Both the position numbers and the translations under genes were made by a program. The notes below the pieces were generated by a model. It worked only from the letters and a program-made list of their open reading frames with translations. It did no database searches and was not told the origin of the DNA. DNA of 50,164 nt from Gamarada debralockiae (lineage: Eukaryota > Ascomycota > Leotiomycetes > Helotiales > Hyphodiscaceae), in NCBI GenBank assembly GCA_002803225.1, contig NXFV01001466.1, positions 1 through 50,164 of the forward strand, in the 5' to 3' direction. This document shows positions 12,280 through 22,593 of this stretch, one piece after another. Positions within the stretch are counted from its first letter, which is position 1. Each line of letters opens with the position of its first letter.

Positions 12280-13691
12280 CTTCCCCCCTCTTTTTTAATT
12301 TTATCTTGAAAAGGCAAAGAAATGAACAGACAAATTCTAATTCAAATATTTTGACAGACCCACATTTCCCGGAAGGCTACTTGTCCAGTAACAAAGACGC
12401 AATTGTGTCGAACTCAAGGCTATGTAGAGCTGCCATAGAACGTGGCCTAGACAAGTTTATTCTTACGAAAGTATTCACTGGTGGCAAGTGGCGTCCACTA
12501 TACGTCAATAAGTTATTGGAAGATCAAGAGGAAGGAACCAGGAAACTGCCGAGCAAGACGATTGCCGATGTCGTCGAGTCCCTCATTGGCGCCGGATGGA
12601 GAATGGGGGATCTCCAAACATCGCTGTCAATTGCCAAAGTATTCTTACCAGAGCTCGACTTGCCCAGTCTTGAAGTTGGAAGAGGACGACTATTCGACCT
12701 CGAGCCCGCTAATGTGCGACTGCCAGCCGACCTACACCTGTTGGAGACACTAGCAGGATATTCTTTCAAGAAAAAGTCTCTGCTCGTCCAGGCTATGTCG
12801 CACAGATCGGACACTACCGCCATTGCCAGCTACGAGCGATTGGAGTTTCTGGGCGACACTATTCTTGAAATTATCATTGTCACTGAACTAATGGCATATG
12901 AGGACAAGCTTTCACATTCTCTTATGCATCTCTACAAGACAGCCTTGGTCAATGGCGACTACCTTGGCTTCATCGCGCTAGAGTGGAACATTACTCAGAA
13001 GAAAACAGACTTGAAGGAAAATCCAAAATCCGGTTCTATAGAGAAAGTGAAATCACAGTTTGCCTTGGCTCTGTGGCGATTTATGAGGCACGGGTCGACT
13101 TGCGTTGGCAAAGAGCAGCATCATGTGGAACGCCGGCATGCATTGCTCCGCCACGATATCCTTTGTGCTATTGAGTCCGGCATGGATTACCCTTGGACCT
13201 TGTTAGCAAAAATCCACGCAAACAAGTTCTATTCTGACCTAGTGGAGAGTCTACTGGGGGCAGTCTGGATTGATTCAGGCTCAATGGACGCCTGCAAACA
13301 ACTTTTAGACCGGATGGGCGTTTTACCGTATCTCTACAGAATCATACAAAATCGAGTTCATGTTCTGCATCCCAGGGAGGAACTAGGCATTTTGGCCGAT
13401 GACAAGGAGGTGAAATATGAGGTCCAAATGCAGAAGATGGATGACGGGCGTGCTGAATGGACGTGCACTGTGTTTGTTGGGGAGAATAAAGTTTCTGAAG
13501 AGGCTCACGGAGTGAGTGATGATGAAGTGAGAACAAGAGCAGCCGAAAGGGCGGTATCTTCGTTGAGGTCTGCAAATGGGAAGTCAGGATCACCAGTAGC
13601 GTACGGCGAGCGGATTTCTCGGTGCAGGAGTGGATATAGAGAGGTACGAGATAGAGATTCCGAAAAGGAGGTGGAAGGGGTTATAACTTAA
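8969..13691 (+). CDS. dcl2: Dicer-like ribonuclease III, DCL2 type
   Basis: Six exons (8969-9184, 9238-9266, 9342-9390, 9445-9697, 9751-12228, 12358-13691) give 1452 residues with all phases consistent. The product cuts double-stranded RNA into small RNAs in the silencing pathway. Order of parts: helicase with Walker [10 protein letters not shown] at about 73, DEAH at 181-184 (split by intron 4), helicase C motifs [12 protein letters not shown] near 490 and QCRGRAR near 521; Dicer dimerisation fold about 599-693; RNase IIIa with [11 protein letters not shown] near 990 and DVVESLIGA; RNase IIIb with [11 protein letters not shown] near 1168 and DLVESLLGA near 1303; a C-terminal dsRNA-binding-like stretch about 1340-1410. 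Both RNase III domains keep their acidic catalytic residues. [11 protein letters not shown] after RNase IIIa and the lack of a clear PAZ speak for DCL2 rather than DCL1. The start ATG was chosen because it splices directly into the helicase block. Intact by eye. Confidence 0.9.
12229..12357 (+). other. Stop-free 3n intron with (CT)n microsatellite inside Dicer
   Basis: GTAAGT donor at 12229 and GACAG acceptor ending 12357 bound a 129-nt intron. It has no stop in the reading frame and its length is 3 x 43, so retention would add 43 residues to RNase IIIa, between EFLGDSILK and [10 protein letters not shown]. About 19 CT units follow the donor and a C-rich tract follows them. Homologous Dicers run straight across this joint, so removal is expected. 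Confidence 0.75.
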
Positions 13692-14059
13692 TTTTAGGAA
13701 TCCGTGGGAAGACTTCTGACCGGTATTTTTATTTAAATATATTGCGCGTTGTGTTTAGAGGTGTTTGAGGGTTTTCGAAACTTTGATGTCATGTCTTTCG
13801 AAATTTTTAAGTTGGCCAGTGCACCTGCGCGACATACGCCTTATTATGCAATCCGTCGAAATTTATTCTGATTTGACATCACAGCCTATAAGGAAGAGTT
13901 TCGCGTTAGAAGAGGCTTTTGAATATCGCAGATAAGAACTTTGGGATTGTTCAAGTGCTTGGAGCCTTCATTTAATTCTTTGATTACAAGTCGAAGTGAT
14001 TTTCTGACCATTTCCTGAGTTTTAGACATGTTATAATGTCCGTCTTCATGACATTCACT

Positions 14060-15955
14060 AACTCCAAAAGATCGGGTATTCATCCCCTTCCTCTAGACGA
14101 ATGATATTAAAACTCTCAAACAACTCGTTATTCTCCGGCTACATATTCCCATTAGCTAACCCTCTCACCCTTATCTGAATCATCGGCAATTACTTCCAAA
14201 ACCACAAATCCCAGCATTCTTCTGCTTCGTGCTTATCATAAAACTCTCAACAGGCAATGTCACAGATCTGTTGAGAGAACTTGCTCTTACCATATTCGTG
14301 AATGTGCCTTCTAAGAATGGATCCGGGAAGGAAGAACTGGTGATGTTGGGTGCTGAGACTTTGGCCGGTGAAGCTTGATGGGAGGGTCGTTACTGGTTGT
14401 GAGCTTGAGACTACGTCAGCCCGGGCGAGGGGGATGAGGTAGGCCGAGCGGCGTGAGCGGGTTAAGTTTTCTTTGGCGTTTGTTGCACTATTCCTTAGTT
14501 CAGTTTATATCCGTGTTTCTTTTGGAGTGAAGAGAACTTACGATATGAATTGCACTGGAGTACCAGTCCGAGAGCCATTACTGATCCAGATCATCTGGAA
14601 AGTAGCATTCTCCAAAGTATTAGAATCAGTGACAGCAATCGGTTCCTTGCTTTTAATGAATGCTTCACGACCACTCTCAATCGTCTCATACAGAGACTTG
14701 CATTTGTAGCTGTAATCTTGAGTGTTAAAGTGATCATCGTCAATGGGTAGGCCATCCGGCGTGAGAATTCTTGGTGGGCGAGACCGATACCGCGAGTTTC
14801 GAACAGGAAAGTGATGGTTCGGGCGAGTCCCATATGGAGAAATCAGAGAGGAATTTAGAAGTTAGGAGAACATACAGCATTTCGTCCAATCTTTGCATCT
14901 GCTCCTGCTTCATTGAATCAGATGAGGGGCCAAACAGGAGTGGTTCCGCTCGTCAGGTAGGGTGCCCAGCGGAAAGCGGCGGACTCGAGTGAGCTTCCTA
15001 TGCCTGCTGCAAAGAGTGGCACCAACTTGTTGTGGACTGAGGGGTGGATGTTGAGGTTCTGCGATGGCCAGTCGATGTTTGTTTTGTGATGAGTGATTGA
15101 CGAACCTTGCCTGCTACAAAAGTGCATCTGTTGCCTGGATAATACCTCGTCCATATCTGCTTGATGCGGACTACTATGGGGATAAGTGAGAGTTTGCTCT
15201 AAACATAAGTCTGTCAAACTTCATTCATTTGCAAAGCAATGTGTGGCTTAAAGTCGTTAAAGAGCTCCTTGGTATAATGTGTTTGCTGACGAGCTAACTT
15301 GATGTGATCTCTATTCGGGTCCGGGTTGGAAGCTAGATATCTTCGAAAGCCTGGAATAATTAGCTGAATTTCTGTGTTGATTTGGATGAAATCCTTCAGG
15401 GCTCCTTATAATATCTCATCAGGGTTATATCTTGGCAAGACCAAGATATCCATCTTCTCTAAAATCTCAGCAGCCCATTCCTGCTCAGTGTTCATCTTCC
15501 CAGTAATGCCAAAGTAGCCATATCTCCAGCTGGTTCATTTCCATGGACGTCTCCTTGAATCTAGACTTTCAGCTTGCTACTATTCAACGATGCCCTTCCT
15601 TCATCTACAGTCAGGTAAACGTAGGGAAACCTCGGACATCTTCTGACTCGAAATCTGCACTTTAGTAGGTCACCTAGCTGTTAGTCTTGCGAGAGCGCGG
15701 ACGTAGTGTTCTCCTAAGACATCGGCCATAGGATACTTAAAGTGAGAATGTGAGTGTACTCAGAGTACCATCGTCGATTGGCGGTTGAGTTCCGTTCGCG
15801 AATCCTGGAAGGAGAGTTGGGTTTTCGAATGCAGGCCCATAGACTGTGATGTTTGTTGCTGGAAAAATTTTTTGCACGAGGTTGGAATGTCGGCTAACTC
15901 CGATGGCCGTATTTGAGAGCGGAAGCGGGAGTGGCAAGTGCAAGCACAATGACAT
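14060..15955 (-). pseudogene. Decayed M14 zinc carboxypeptidase gene
   Basis: The minus strand carries, in order but in different frames, pieces of a secreted fungal M14 metallocarboxypeptidase. From 15955: a short hydrophobic start and FPATNITVYGPAFENP; near 15510-15420 [20 protein letters not shown] followed by a stop; near 15350-15250 [17 protein letters not shown] and [11 protein letters not shown], where a zinc-binding HE is degraded to NE; near 15060 the NIHP block; 14830-14600 ETRGIGLAHQEFSRRMA and ATNAS; near 14450 SAYLIPLARADV; and near 14130-14064 FNIIRLEEGDEYPIFW, the C-terminal end. Many stops and frame changes separate them. The enzyme would have trimmed C-terminal residues outside the cell. 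Clearly dead. The short gap 13692-14060 between Dicer and this ruin shows nothing. Confidence 0.8.
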
Positions 15956-16332
15956 TGCTCACAGAAGAAGAGTTTGGCTATTTTTGGGACAAGTAAGAGA
16001 AAATGAGGACGCAGACATGTGTACAGATAGGCGCACAAGAATTAGTTATAATTTGACCAAAGAGAAGGCGAGTACAGAAGAGATCGTCACTTGCAACGGA
16101 GCGTTTCTCCTCCTTGTCAAGAATTACTTATGTAATCACTGCGCTACCGCATTAATTGCCTATGTATCACAACGTCTCAACATATATGATATTCGCGAAA
16201 TCTAGAAAAATTGATTTGGCAGTAAGGTAGTTGCTGGCCTCCGTGCACAGGCCCCGACCCAGCTTACGACATCCCAACATTGTGAAGTTTCGGTGGATAC
16301 AAGATAGCCTATCCCAGGAAGCCAAACGACCC

Positions 16333-17002
16333 TAAAGGCAGCAAGAGCGCATAAGAGCAAAATATGGAAGATGTACGACAGGGCCAATGCTGATCTACAT
16401 TGCGCTAAGGTAAAGCTGAGGGAATCAGCGAAACTGGAAACTCGTAACCATTTTTTCGCGCAGGGCAAGGACCTGTCGCTCGATCTATTGCTCCTAGACC
16501 TAGAAGAGGAGGACTAGAAGCCTGAAAAAAGTCGAGCACCGCTTGGAAGAGCGGCACCACGTTGCTGAACTCCTATGCGAGCAGCCTCCGAGAGATGAAG
16601 GCAGTCTTGAGCACTGCGTCCGCACGATCGAGGCATTGGTAGCCTTTGTGCCAAGCACAGGAGGCACCAGCCCAACAGAAACGGGTATATAATCGTACAT
16701 GGGGCATCGATCAGGATACAATGCCGGATCCTGACCCCCCCGACTGAGCCTGAACCCCTACCCTTCCCAATGACTTACGCAAGCACACAATGCCCTTTTT
16801 GTTTCAAAACCATATGCCGACCTGCAAAGTCCGCGAGCACGCCAAGCGCCAGCACCTCCGGCACTACAAGATCGACGATCTGATACCGTGTTCCCATCTA
16901 GAATGCTCACAGGCTGGAGTGATCCTTAGTGGTCACATACACTTCAAGAACCATACTACTGCAGTGCACAAGTCCTTTCTGTTTAAGAAGTGTGGATGGT
17001 GA
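16333..17002 (+). pseudogene. C-terminal remnant of a DUF3435/FluG-like protein
   Basis: Frames broken by stops carry HKSKIWKMYDRAN, LEEERHHV-like EERHHVAELLCEQ, RDEGSLEHCVRTIEALVAF, then CPFCFKTICRP, and after a one-base shift REHAKRQHLRHYKIDDLIPC, CSHLECSQAGV and HIHFKNHTTAVHK. This order (helical linker, CPFC, HLRHY, IPCxHxxC, HFKNHxxxVH) is the C-terminal zinc-binding tail of the fungal DUF3435 or FluG-domain family. The N-terminal tyrosine-recombinase-like part is absent; the sequence just upstream belongs to the peptidase ruin or is unrecognised. DUF3435 proteins include the captain recombinases of Starship elements, but the tail alone does not prove captain activity. Several stops make it non-functional. 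Confidence 0.7.
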
Positions 17003-17159
17003 TCATCGATCTTCCTGTCTAATTATAAATCTGCATTAGCAGAAGAATTTGAAGGCTCATTGTACGATTCTATTTATTCACTTGTTATTCGTATTCATGC
17101 CTGGCGTTAAATGCTGAGTATGGCTCACGATGTACCGTTATTGATCGTCGAAGAGTTTC

Positions 17160-17565
17160 AACTAGGCAGTCTTCTGCCAACTGGTACAATCACATACGAC
17201 GACAAAAATGCACAAAGCTGTATAGACCTTTGCTAGGGCACACAAGACCTCCTAGACAGGGTCATCACTTGCAGCACAGACCCCGGCATAGACCACAATT
17301 CTGATCACCTCCCTATCGCAACCATGCTAAACCTCAGAATTATACAACGGCCGGAGGTGGATACACACGATTGGTCCAGTATGGATGAAAGAATTCCGAA
17401 CACGTCTTTCACGTGAGATACCGACACTTCGATGCCCCAAGACAAAGATGTCATTGGACAGGTATGTGGGAGAGTTGGTAGCTGCCCCGCAGGCAGCTAA
17501 TTAACTAATCCACGCCACTGAAAAGAGGATCCTCAAGAGCAAGAGCCGGCTGGACCACTGAATGT
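17160..17565 (+). mobile_element. Tad-type LINE fragment, endonuclease end
   Basis: A plus frame reads LLPTGTITYDDKNAQSCIDL, an in-frame stop, DLLDRVITC and IDHNSDHLPIATML. The SDH triplet with HxSDHxPI context is the C-terminal motif of the apurinic-type endonuclease of non-LTR retrotransposons. A shifted frame continues RTRLSREIPTL and SLDRYVGELVAA, then KSRLDH, like the linker to the reverse transcriptase. It is truncated at both sides and broken. Confidence 0.7.
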
Positions 17566-17569
17566 AAGA

Positions 17570-18155
17570 AGATACAGCCGACCCCTATCCTTAACCCTTC
17601 TCACTCGACTCTTTCAACTCTCCTCTCGTCCCAAATCAAACCATCACCTCCCATCCTCGCGCTCTCGCACAGCGCCCTTTCCCCCTCCCTGAGCAGAGAA
17701 ACCATCTCATCGAGATCCCATCTACGTTTCGGGGTTCTTTGAAATATGGATTGCTGTTCTTGCTAAAGATAGAGGTGGATAGTATATTATATGATTGAAA
17801 AGGAAGCTGAAAATCTGGAGATAGAATTCCAACAGGATAAACAGCGCGGACACACTTGCAGAGGATTTTCAAATTTGGACTTCCCTGAAAAGGTAGATCC
17901 AGTATTAGACGATGATAGAACAATTGGAAGTTTAAAACTGTCTTTCAGCGTTTCAGGATTAAGTGTAACCTGTGCAGACCCGAATCTGGCCAGTCTCAAA
18001 AAAAAAAGTTCTTTTTCTTTTTTTTTTCCCTTTTTTCTTTTTAATGGTTTTTCTTGTTTTTCTTGTTTTTCCGGTAAGTTCATTTTCGTGATGAAGTGGC
18101 GGGAGCTTTGAGCTCATTGCCGCGTTCATGGAGTTCTAGTCATGGTCTTGTGTGG
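17570..18155. other. Low-complexity intergenic sequence
   Basis: Contains an A9-run followed by long T-rich tracts (17998-18070) and open frames on both strands of about 100 codons (17787-18111) that look like by-products of the T/A bias. No motif recognised. Confidence 0.4.
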
Positions 18156-18157
18156 AG

Positions 18158-18270
18158 AGCCAGTGGAATCAAGGCCGATAGGACGAGGCAGAAGCGCTGG
18201 AGGTGCAAGTGATGGAGACTCGCAAGACGAAACTCGGAGCGGACCATCCAGACACCTGGTCACCAAAACC
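18158..18270 (+). pseudogene. TPR repeat fragment (NLR-like scrap 1)
   Basis: The plus frame reads SQWNQGR, a stop, DEAEALEVQVMETRKTKLGA and DHPDTW, one unit of the kinesin-light-chain-type TPR that forms the C-terminus of many fungal NB-ARC/TPR proteins. Only one repeat is present and it carries a stop (TGG to TAG would explain it). Confidence 0.75.
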
Positions 18271-18407
18271 CATTTATTCAGCTAATATTACTTCCAAAAT
18301 CAAATCATTCTAATATATAGGAGAAAGCTATCTGAAGTAAGGGGATACCCGGGCAAGCAGACGAGGACTTTAGATGCTAAACCAACATCCGTAACAGTTT
18401 ACAACTT

Positions 18408-19645
18408 TTATATCTTCGTTCCCATGACCAACAAGAGTGGAAAAGTTATTTCAAACTCCACATTCGGCCCACCAATCAACATTTCAGCCTCCTTGAGTGT
18501 GGTAAACACAACAGGCCATGAGGCTTCTGGAACGACGTCGAGAGACTTGATATATGCAGCGATGGTATCGGTCGTGTAGGTACGATGCATGCTTTGTAGG
18601 TTTCAGAAGTCAGCCAGTAACACACCTGAGCACTAATAAATAAAAGGAGAAGGAAACATACAAATTTCGCGTCTGATTAAATATCTCTGTATATCCCTCA
18701 GACTTTGGAGCGGAATTGTCTGCTTTTGCACAAGAGAGTTTCGGATTCGACTGCGCGAGGCCTTGCAGACCTTCATTCCACTCTTCCACCGGGAAATCAA
18801 AGAACATTCTTGTCTCATTCTTAAAATGCGAACCCTTCCCTGCCTTAGCAATAGCCGCCTTCCGCGCGTAAGATAGGCTGGTCGTCACCACAGTCTGAAT
18901 ATGCTGAAGTTCATGAAGGCACTTGGAGGCGCAAAAGTCCGCAAACCAGTCTCGTGATAAGGCGCTGGAGATCTCACTAGCTTTTTCGGGTAAGCTGTAG
19001 AAATTGCCGTGCGGATAATAATACCAGACCGCAAGCGTTCCGCCGGCACGAAGGACTCGGTAGGCTTCAGCGGTAAAACGCGGGATATCAAACCCTATTC
19101 GAATGAGCAATGTAGATTGAGATAAGGAACAACAACCCACAGTGTATTCCTTCCCCAGAAATCACCAGATCAACGCTGCTATCGCTGAGCCAACTCAAGC
19201 CCTCTGCCTCGCTTGTCTTCCAGGAAAGGTTCTCGATGCCTTGGCCGTGCAGCAGGTTTTTGGCGACATCGAGCTGGTGTTGGCTCAGATCGCATCCAAT
19301 AACGTTCTTGAAGTAAGGTGCTAAAGGCATGGACGAATTGCTTGGACCGCATGCCACGTCAAGCGCGAGGTCGAATTTTCCTCCTCTCAGGTGGTGCTGA
19401 GAAAGGATCAGATCGAAGAGTGCTTTTGGATAGGAAGGCTAAGAACCCTATGAGCCATTGAATGCCTTTTACAGTTACCAGAAAATCCATTTCCAGACAT
19501 TACATTGTGATTCATCGCATTCAGGACAAGTCCTACGTACCCGAAAATTGCTGTAGTTTTGCCAATCAAAGGCAACATCCGTATATATTCTCCGTTCACA
19601 ATCAGAACTCCCGATTGCTAAAGGTTCCACAGGCGAGTTGGACAT
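18408..19645 (-). CDS. Class I SAM-dependent methyltransferase
   Basis: Four exons, 19645-19541, about 19438-19141, 19094-18662 and 18591-18408, give 339 residues with agreeing phases. Motif I is DVACGPSNSS (about residues 62-71), followed by IGCDLSQHQLDVAK, ENLSWKTSEAEGL (acidic motif II region) and SDSSVDLVISGEGIHW (post II), then AYRVLRAGGTLAVW, the usual motif of this fold. The family (TMT1-like, small-molecule methyltransferases of fungi) moves a methyl group from S-adenosylmethionine to an unknown acceptor in the cytosol. The last intron ends in AAG, which is rare; the phase and the continuation (FMHRTYTTDTIAAYI, with a typical closing LLVMGTKI) support it. The gene is intact between two retroelement ruins, with no neighbour to suggest a pathway. 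Confidence 0.85.
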
Positions 19646-19899
19646 GTTTGGCAACTTGGTTATTAAAGGTAGAAAAGTAGTGAGGCAGGTAGTAGCGTGA
19701 CTAAAACTGTAACGGTCGTATAGTCTTCGAATTATACACGCAAGAGACTTGAAAAAGAAGGGAATTCTGTCTGCGTTCACTTGCTTGAAGCTTACACGTA
19801 GAAAAGGAGGGAAGAGGGGAAAAAAAAGGAAAAATACTTATTCGCCGAGAGTGGAGTCCACTTACAAACTCCAAGCAGTAGAAGCTGACGTATTGCAAA

Positions 19900-20228
19900 C
19901 CTAATAAGGAAGGTCAGTTCGAAGTCTTTTTGAGTTTGAATAAACAATCTGTTTCCTATTAGTTCATTTAGACTAAATAGACCTTAGTAATTCTCAAAGG
20001 AACCCGGCATGTTTAAATAGAGGCATTAGTAGCTCAGACACTTTTGGGCTTTCACAACACAATTAAATCCTAACAAAATTCCAAGAAAAGTTAATCAATT
20101 GTCAATTTAGAAGGTTATTAGTGATTGTACCAAACGGCTTTTCTTTACTTATTGCGCGGTTGGATATAATCGACCAAAGGTGTATTAAGTTAGGGCCAAA
20201 AATCCAGTTCCTGGTGGCAGCTTAGAAA
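19900..20228. other. AT-rich intergenic sequence
   Basis: Upstream of the methyltransferase; no frame, repeat or RNA gene recognised before the minisatellite begins. Confidence 0.35.
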
Positions 20229-20230
20229 AT

Positions 20231-20475
20231 AAGATTTTTGGTCACTGATCTCCATTCTCGGCAGTTATAAGGTTTTTGGTGGCGGACCTCCATGCTCGGC
20301 AGTTATAAGGTTTTTGGTCGAGGACTTCCATACTCGACAATTAAAAGGTTTTTGATCACGGATCTTCATGTTCGTCAGTTATAAGGTTTTTGATCACAGA
20401 TCTCCATGCTCGGCAGTTATAAGGTTTTGGCCGCCGACCTCCATAGTTGATAATTATAAGGTTTTTGATAGAGGC
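20231..20475. repeat. 38-bp minisatellite, about 6.5 copies
   Basis: The unit is close to AAGGTTTTTGGTCACGGATC followed by TCCATGCTCGGCAGTTAT. Copies start at 20231, 20269, 20307, 20345, 20383 and 20421 with a partial one from 20458. One copy is 37 bp; the others are 38. Differences are largely C/T and G/A, as expected after RIP. Confidence 0.85.
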
Positions 20476-20479
20476 TGTT

Positions 20480-20755
20480 TGGACACATATTAGTACGAAA
20501 AGATACTTTTAACAGAATATTCTATTTTATAATACTCATTAATACGACGTTTTTATAATTTGGACGTTTATTTTATTAAATTGAATGAATTATATTATGG
20601 AGTTTATAAATTATATTTTCCCCGAAATCAATTATTGAATTCAATTATTCATTATAATACTTTTAATCGAAGAAATCTAAGAAGTATGAATAGGTTAAAT
20701 ACGCGGTTAGATATAAGGTAATATATAATATTAAAAATGTAGTCTTATATTTTGC
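20480..20755. other. AT-rich spacer
   Basis: Very AT-rich sequence between the minisatellite and the LINE piece, without coding signs. Probably RIP-altered repeat DNA. Confidence 0.4.
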
Positions 20756-20759
20756 TTCT

Positions 20760-21840
20760 ACGTGGGGGCATGCTTTCGTACAGCTCGGCAAGTATACCGT
20801 TCAGTTGTCCAATCAGGACTCACATATGGAGCGCCAATATGGCATAGGCCCAGTGAAGCTGGGAGAGCAAAAGGTTCGGTCCGGAAGCTAGAAACAGTCC
20901 AGAACCAGGCGATTCGGAAGGTAGCTGGGACCTACAAAGGCAACACAAACAACACGGGTGGAAACTGAGTGCCTGGTGCCGCCCCTAAACTTTGTACCTT
21001 GACAATATCACAGCCAACTATAGGGAGCGAACAAGCTGTATGCCGGTTACGGCCACTATCCGATGTACTTGCGAAAAGATTACAGCAAGGCTTCGAAAGC
21101 GTAACCGGCCCCCAAATCAAAAGCCTATGCCTATGCCTATAGTGACTCTTGATACCTAGACAGAACAGTAGAGGAGACGAACTAGTGACTTGCTGGAAGT
21201 AATACAGAAAAAGAAGATCAAAGCCAAGGACAGAAGTATGTGGAGAGAGTGGCTTACTGGCTTGAGTTCACAAGCCCCCCGGCGGTACGAAGGAACCCCT
21301 ATAGAGCTAAACCCAAAGGCCTTTAACGCCACCAGGACCTCCGCAAAGCAGAGAGTACTATACTTATCCAGCTACGTACAGGGGTCCTTGGAACTAATGC
21401 CACATTAAGCCGGCTACGCATACCCGGCGTTTCGGAGGTGTGTCGGTGTGGACACAGACCTGAAACGGTCCCTCATTTCCTAATCTACTGCCATCTCTTC
21501 GAAGAGCAGAGGCAGGAGCTTCGGAGGCTCCTTGAAGGGAGGCCCTTGTCAGTACAACAGCTTCTTAATAATACATCTCTTATAAAGGGAATAGCTAAAT
21601 GGGTTATTCGCTCACGATGGTTCTCACAATTCGCTTTAGCGGATACTCTCCTCTATGACTAGGTAGCACCTGGCCACAGAACCCACTTGGTTACCACAGG
21701 CGACACGTAAGCTAGAAGAAGGCAAAACGGATGGGTTAAGGTTTTTTTTCTCTAGTGGAAACTAGTTTTCCTTAGCATTAGACTTATAGGTTTCCCACAT
21801 GGCTAAGCTGAAATGGGGTAAGAATATAATAATAATAATA
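20760..21840 (+). mobile_element. Tad-type LINE fragment, 3' end with (TAA)n tail
   Basis: Frames joined by stops read ARQVYRSVVQSGLTYGAPIW with LETVQNQAIRKVAGTYKG, the end of a LINE reverse transcriptase/RNase H region, then KDRSMWREWLTGL and, from 21438, MCRCGHRPETVPHFLIYC with the CxC..HxxxxC knuckle that closes Tad-type ORF2. The element ends in AATATAATAATAATAATA near 21825-21842, a short tandem A-rich tail. It is 5'-truncated and inactive. It may or may not be the same insertion as the endonuclease piece at 17160; the intact methyltransferase lies between. Confidence 0.75.
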
Positions 21841-21844
21841 TATT

Positions 21845-22590
21845 TTGCTTCTTTCTTTTTAGTTACTATATGAATTAGAGCCCAAATGATTGTAATATCT
21901 TTGTGTCATAATAAATACTTCTTCTTAATTGTAATTGAAATCAGTAAAACAGAAAAAATCAAGAAAGTCAGGTGTTAGTCGATAAGAAGGGAGCCCCTGG
22001 GTACCTCTACGTAATAATTTTACGATCCCCATAAAAATAAACAAACTCAATAATCTAATTCAGAAACGATTGAAATGATCAATTCGATGGCCAATTGATC
22101 AATTAAGTAGTCCGATTAATAAGAACTGCGTATTAATAAAAACTATGAAGTAACTCGTATATGTGGTTCATTATTTACTTACAAACTTCTCTTGCTTTCC
22201 CGTTCTCGTTACACTTCGCCGCTACGTGGTGTATATCAAGCATCGACAAGATAATTATAACCTGCAAATATTCTCCTTTATTCGGGAGTTTGGTCAATGT
22301 GCCTAGAGTACATTGGATACAAACATGAGAAATATATTATTTTTCAAAATAGTACCGGTATGTACTCTTAAAACAATCATTTAAGAGAACATTATTCACA
22401 TATTGGACAGTACCACCTTGGCATAATCATATATGCTATGGTGATACACTCTTGGAGTAGCATTGTCGCTACTATAGCAATCACTGGGGTCATCTTAGTA
22501 TTTCACACGTCAGTCTCCATATCTCTTTATATATAGAAAAGTGGCGGATTGGGCTATATAGCCTCTCTCAGATATCTTCAAACCCGAAAC
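21845..22590. other. AT-rich region upstream of the tandem decarboxylase
   Basis: No gene recognised. TATATATA at 22528 and a perfect 12-bp palindrome GGCTATATAGCC at 22552 lie just 5' of the large open frame and could be core promoter sequence. An ATG at 22325 is followed after 11 codons by a good GTATGT donor, but no acceptor in the right phase was found to join it to the frame. Confidence 0.35.
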
Positions 22591-22593
22591 CAA

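Noticed and set aside
17787..18111. Overlapping ORFs of about 100 codons on both strands
   Set aside because: Driven by A/T homopolymers (KKGKKKEKE, FSFFFPFFLF); no conserved motif.
20231..20475. CRISPR-like array
   Set aside because: Units abut without unique spacers and the genome is eukaryotic; it is a minisatellite.
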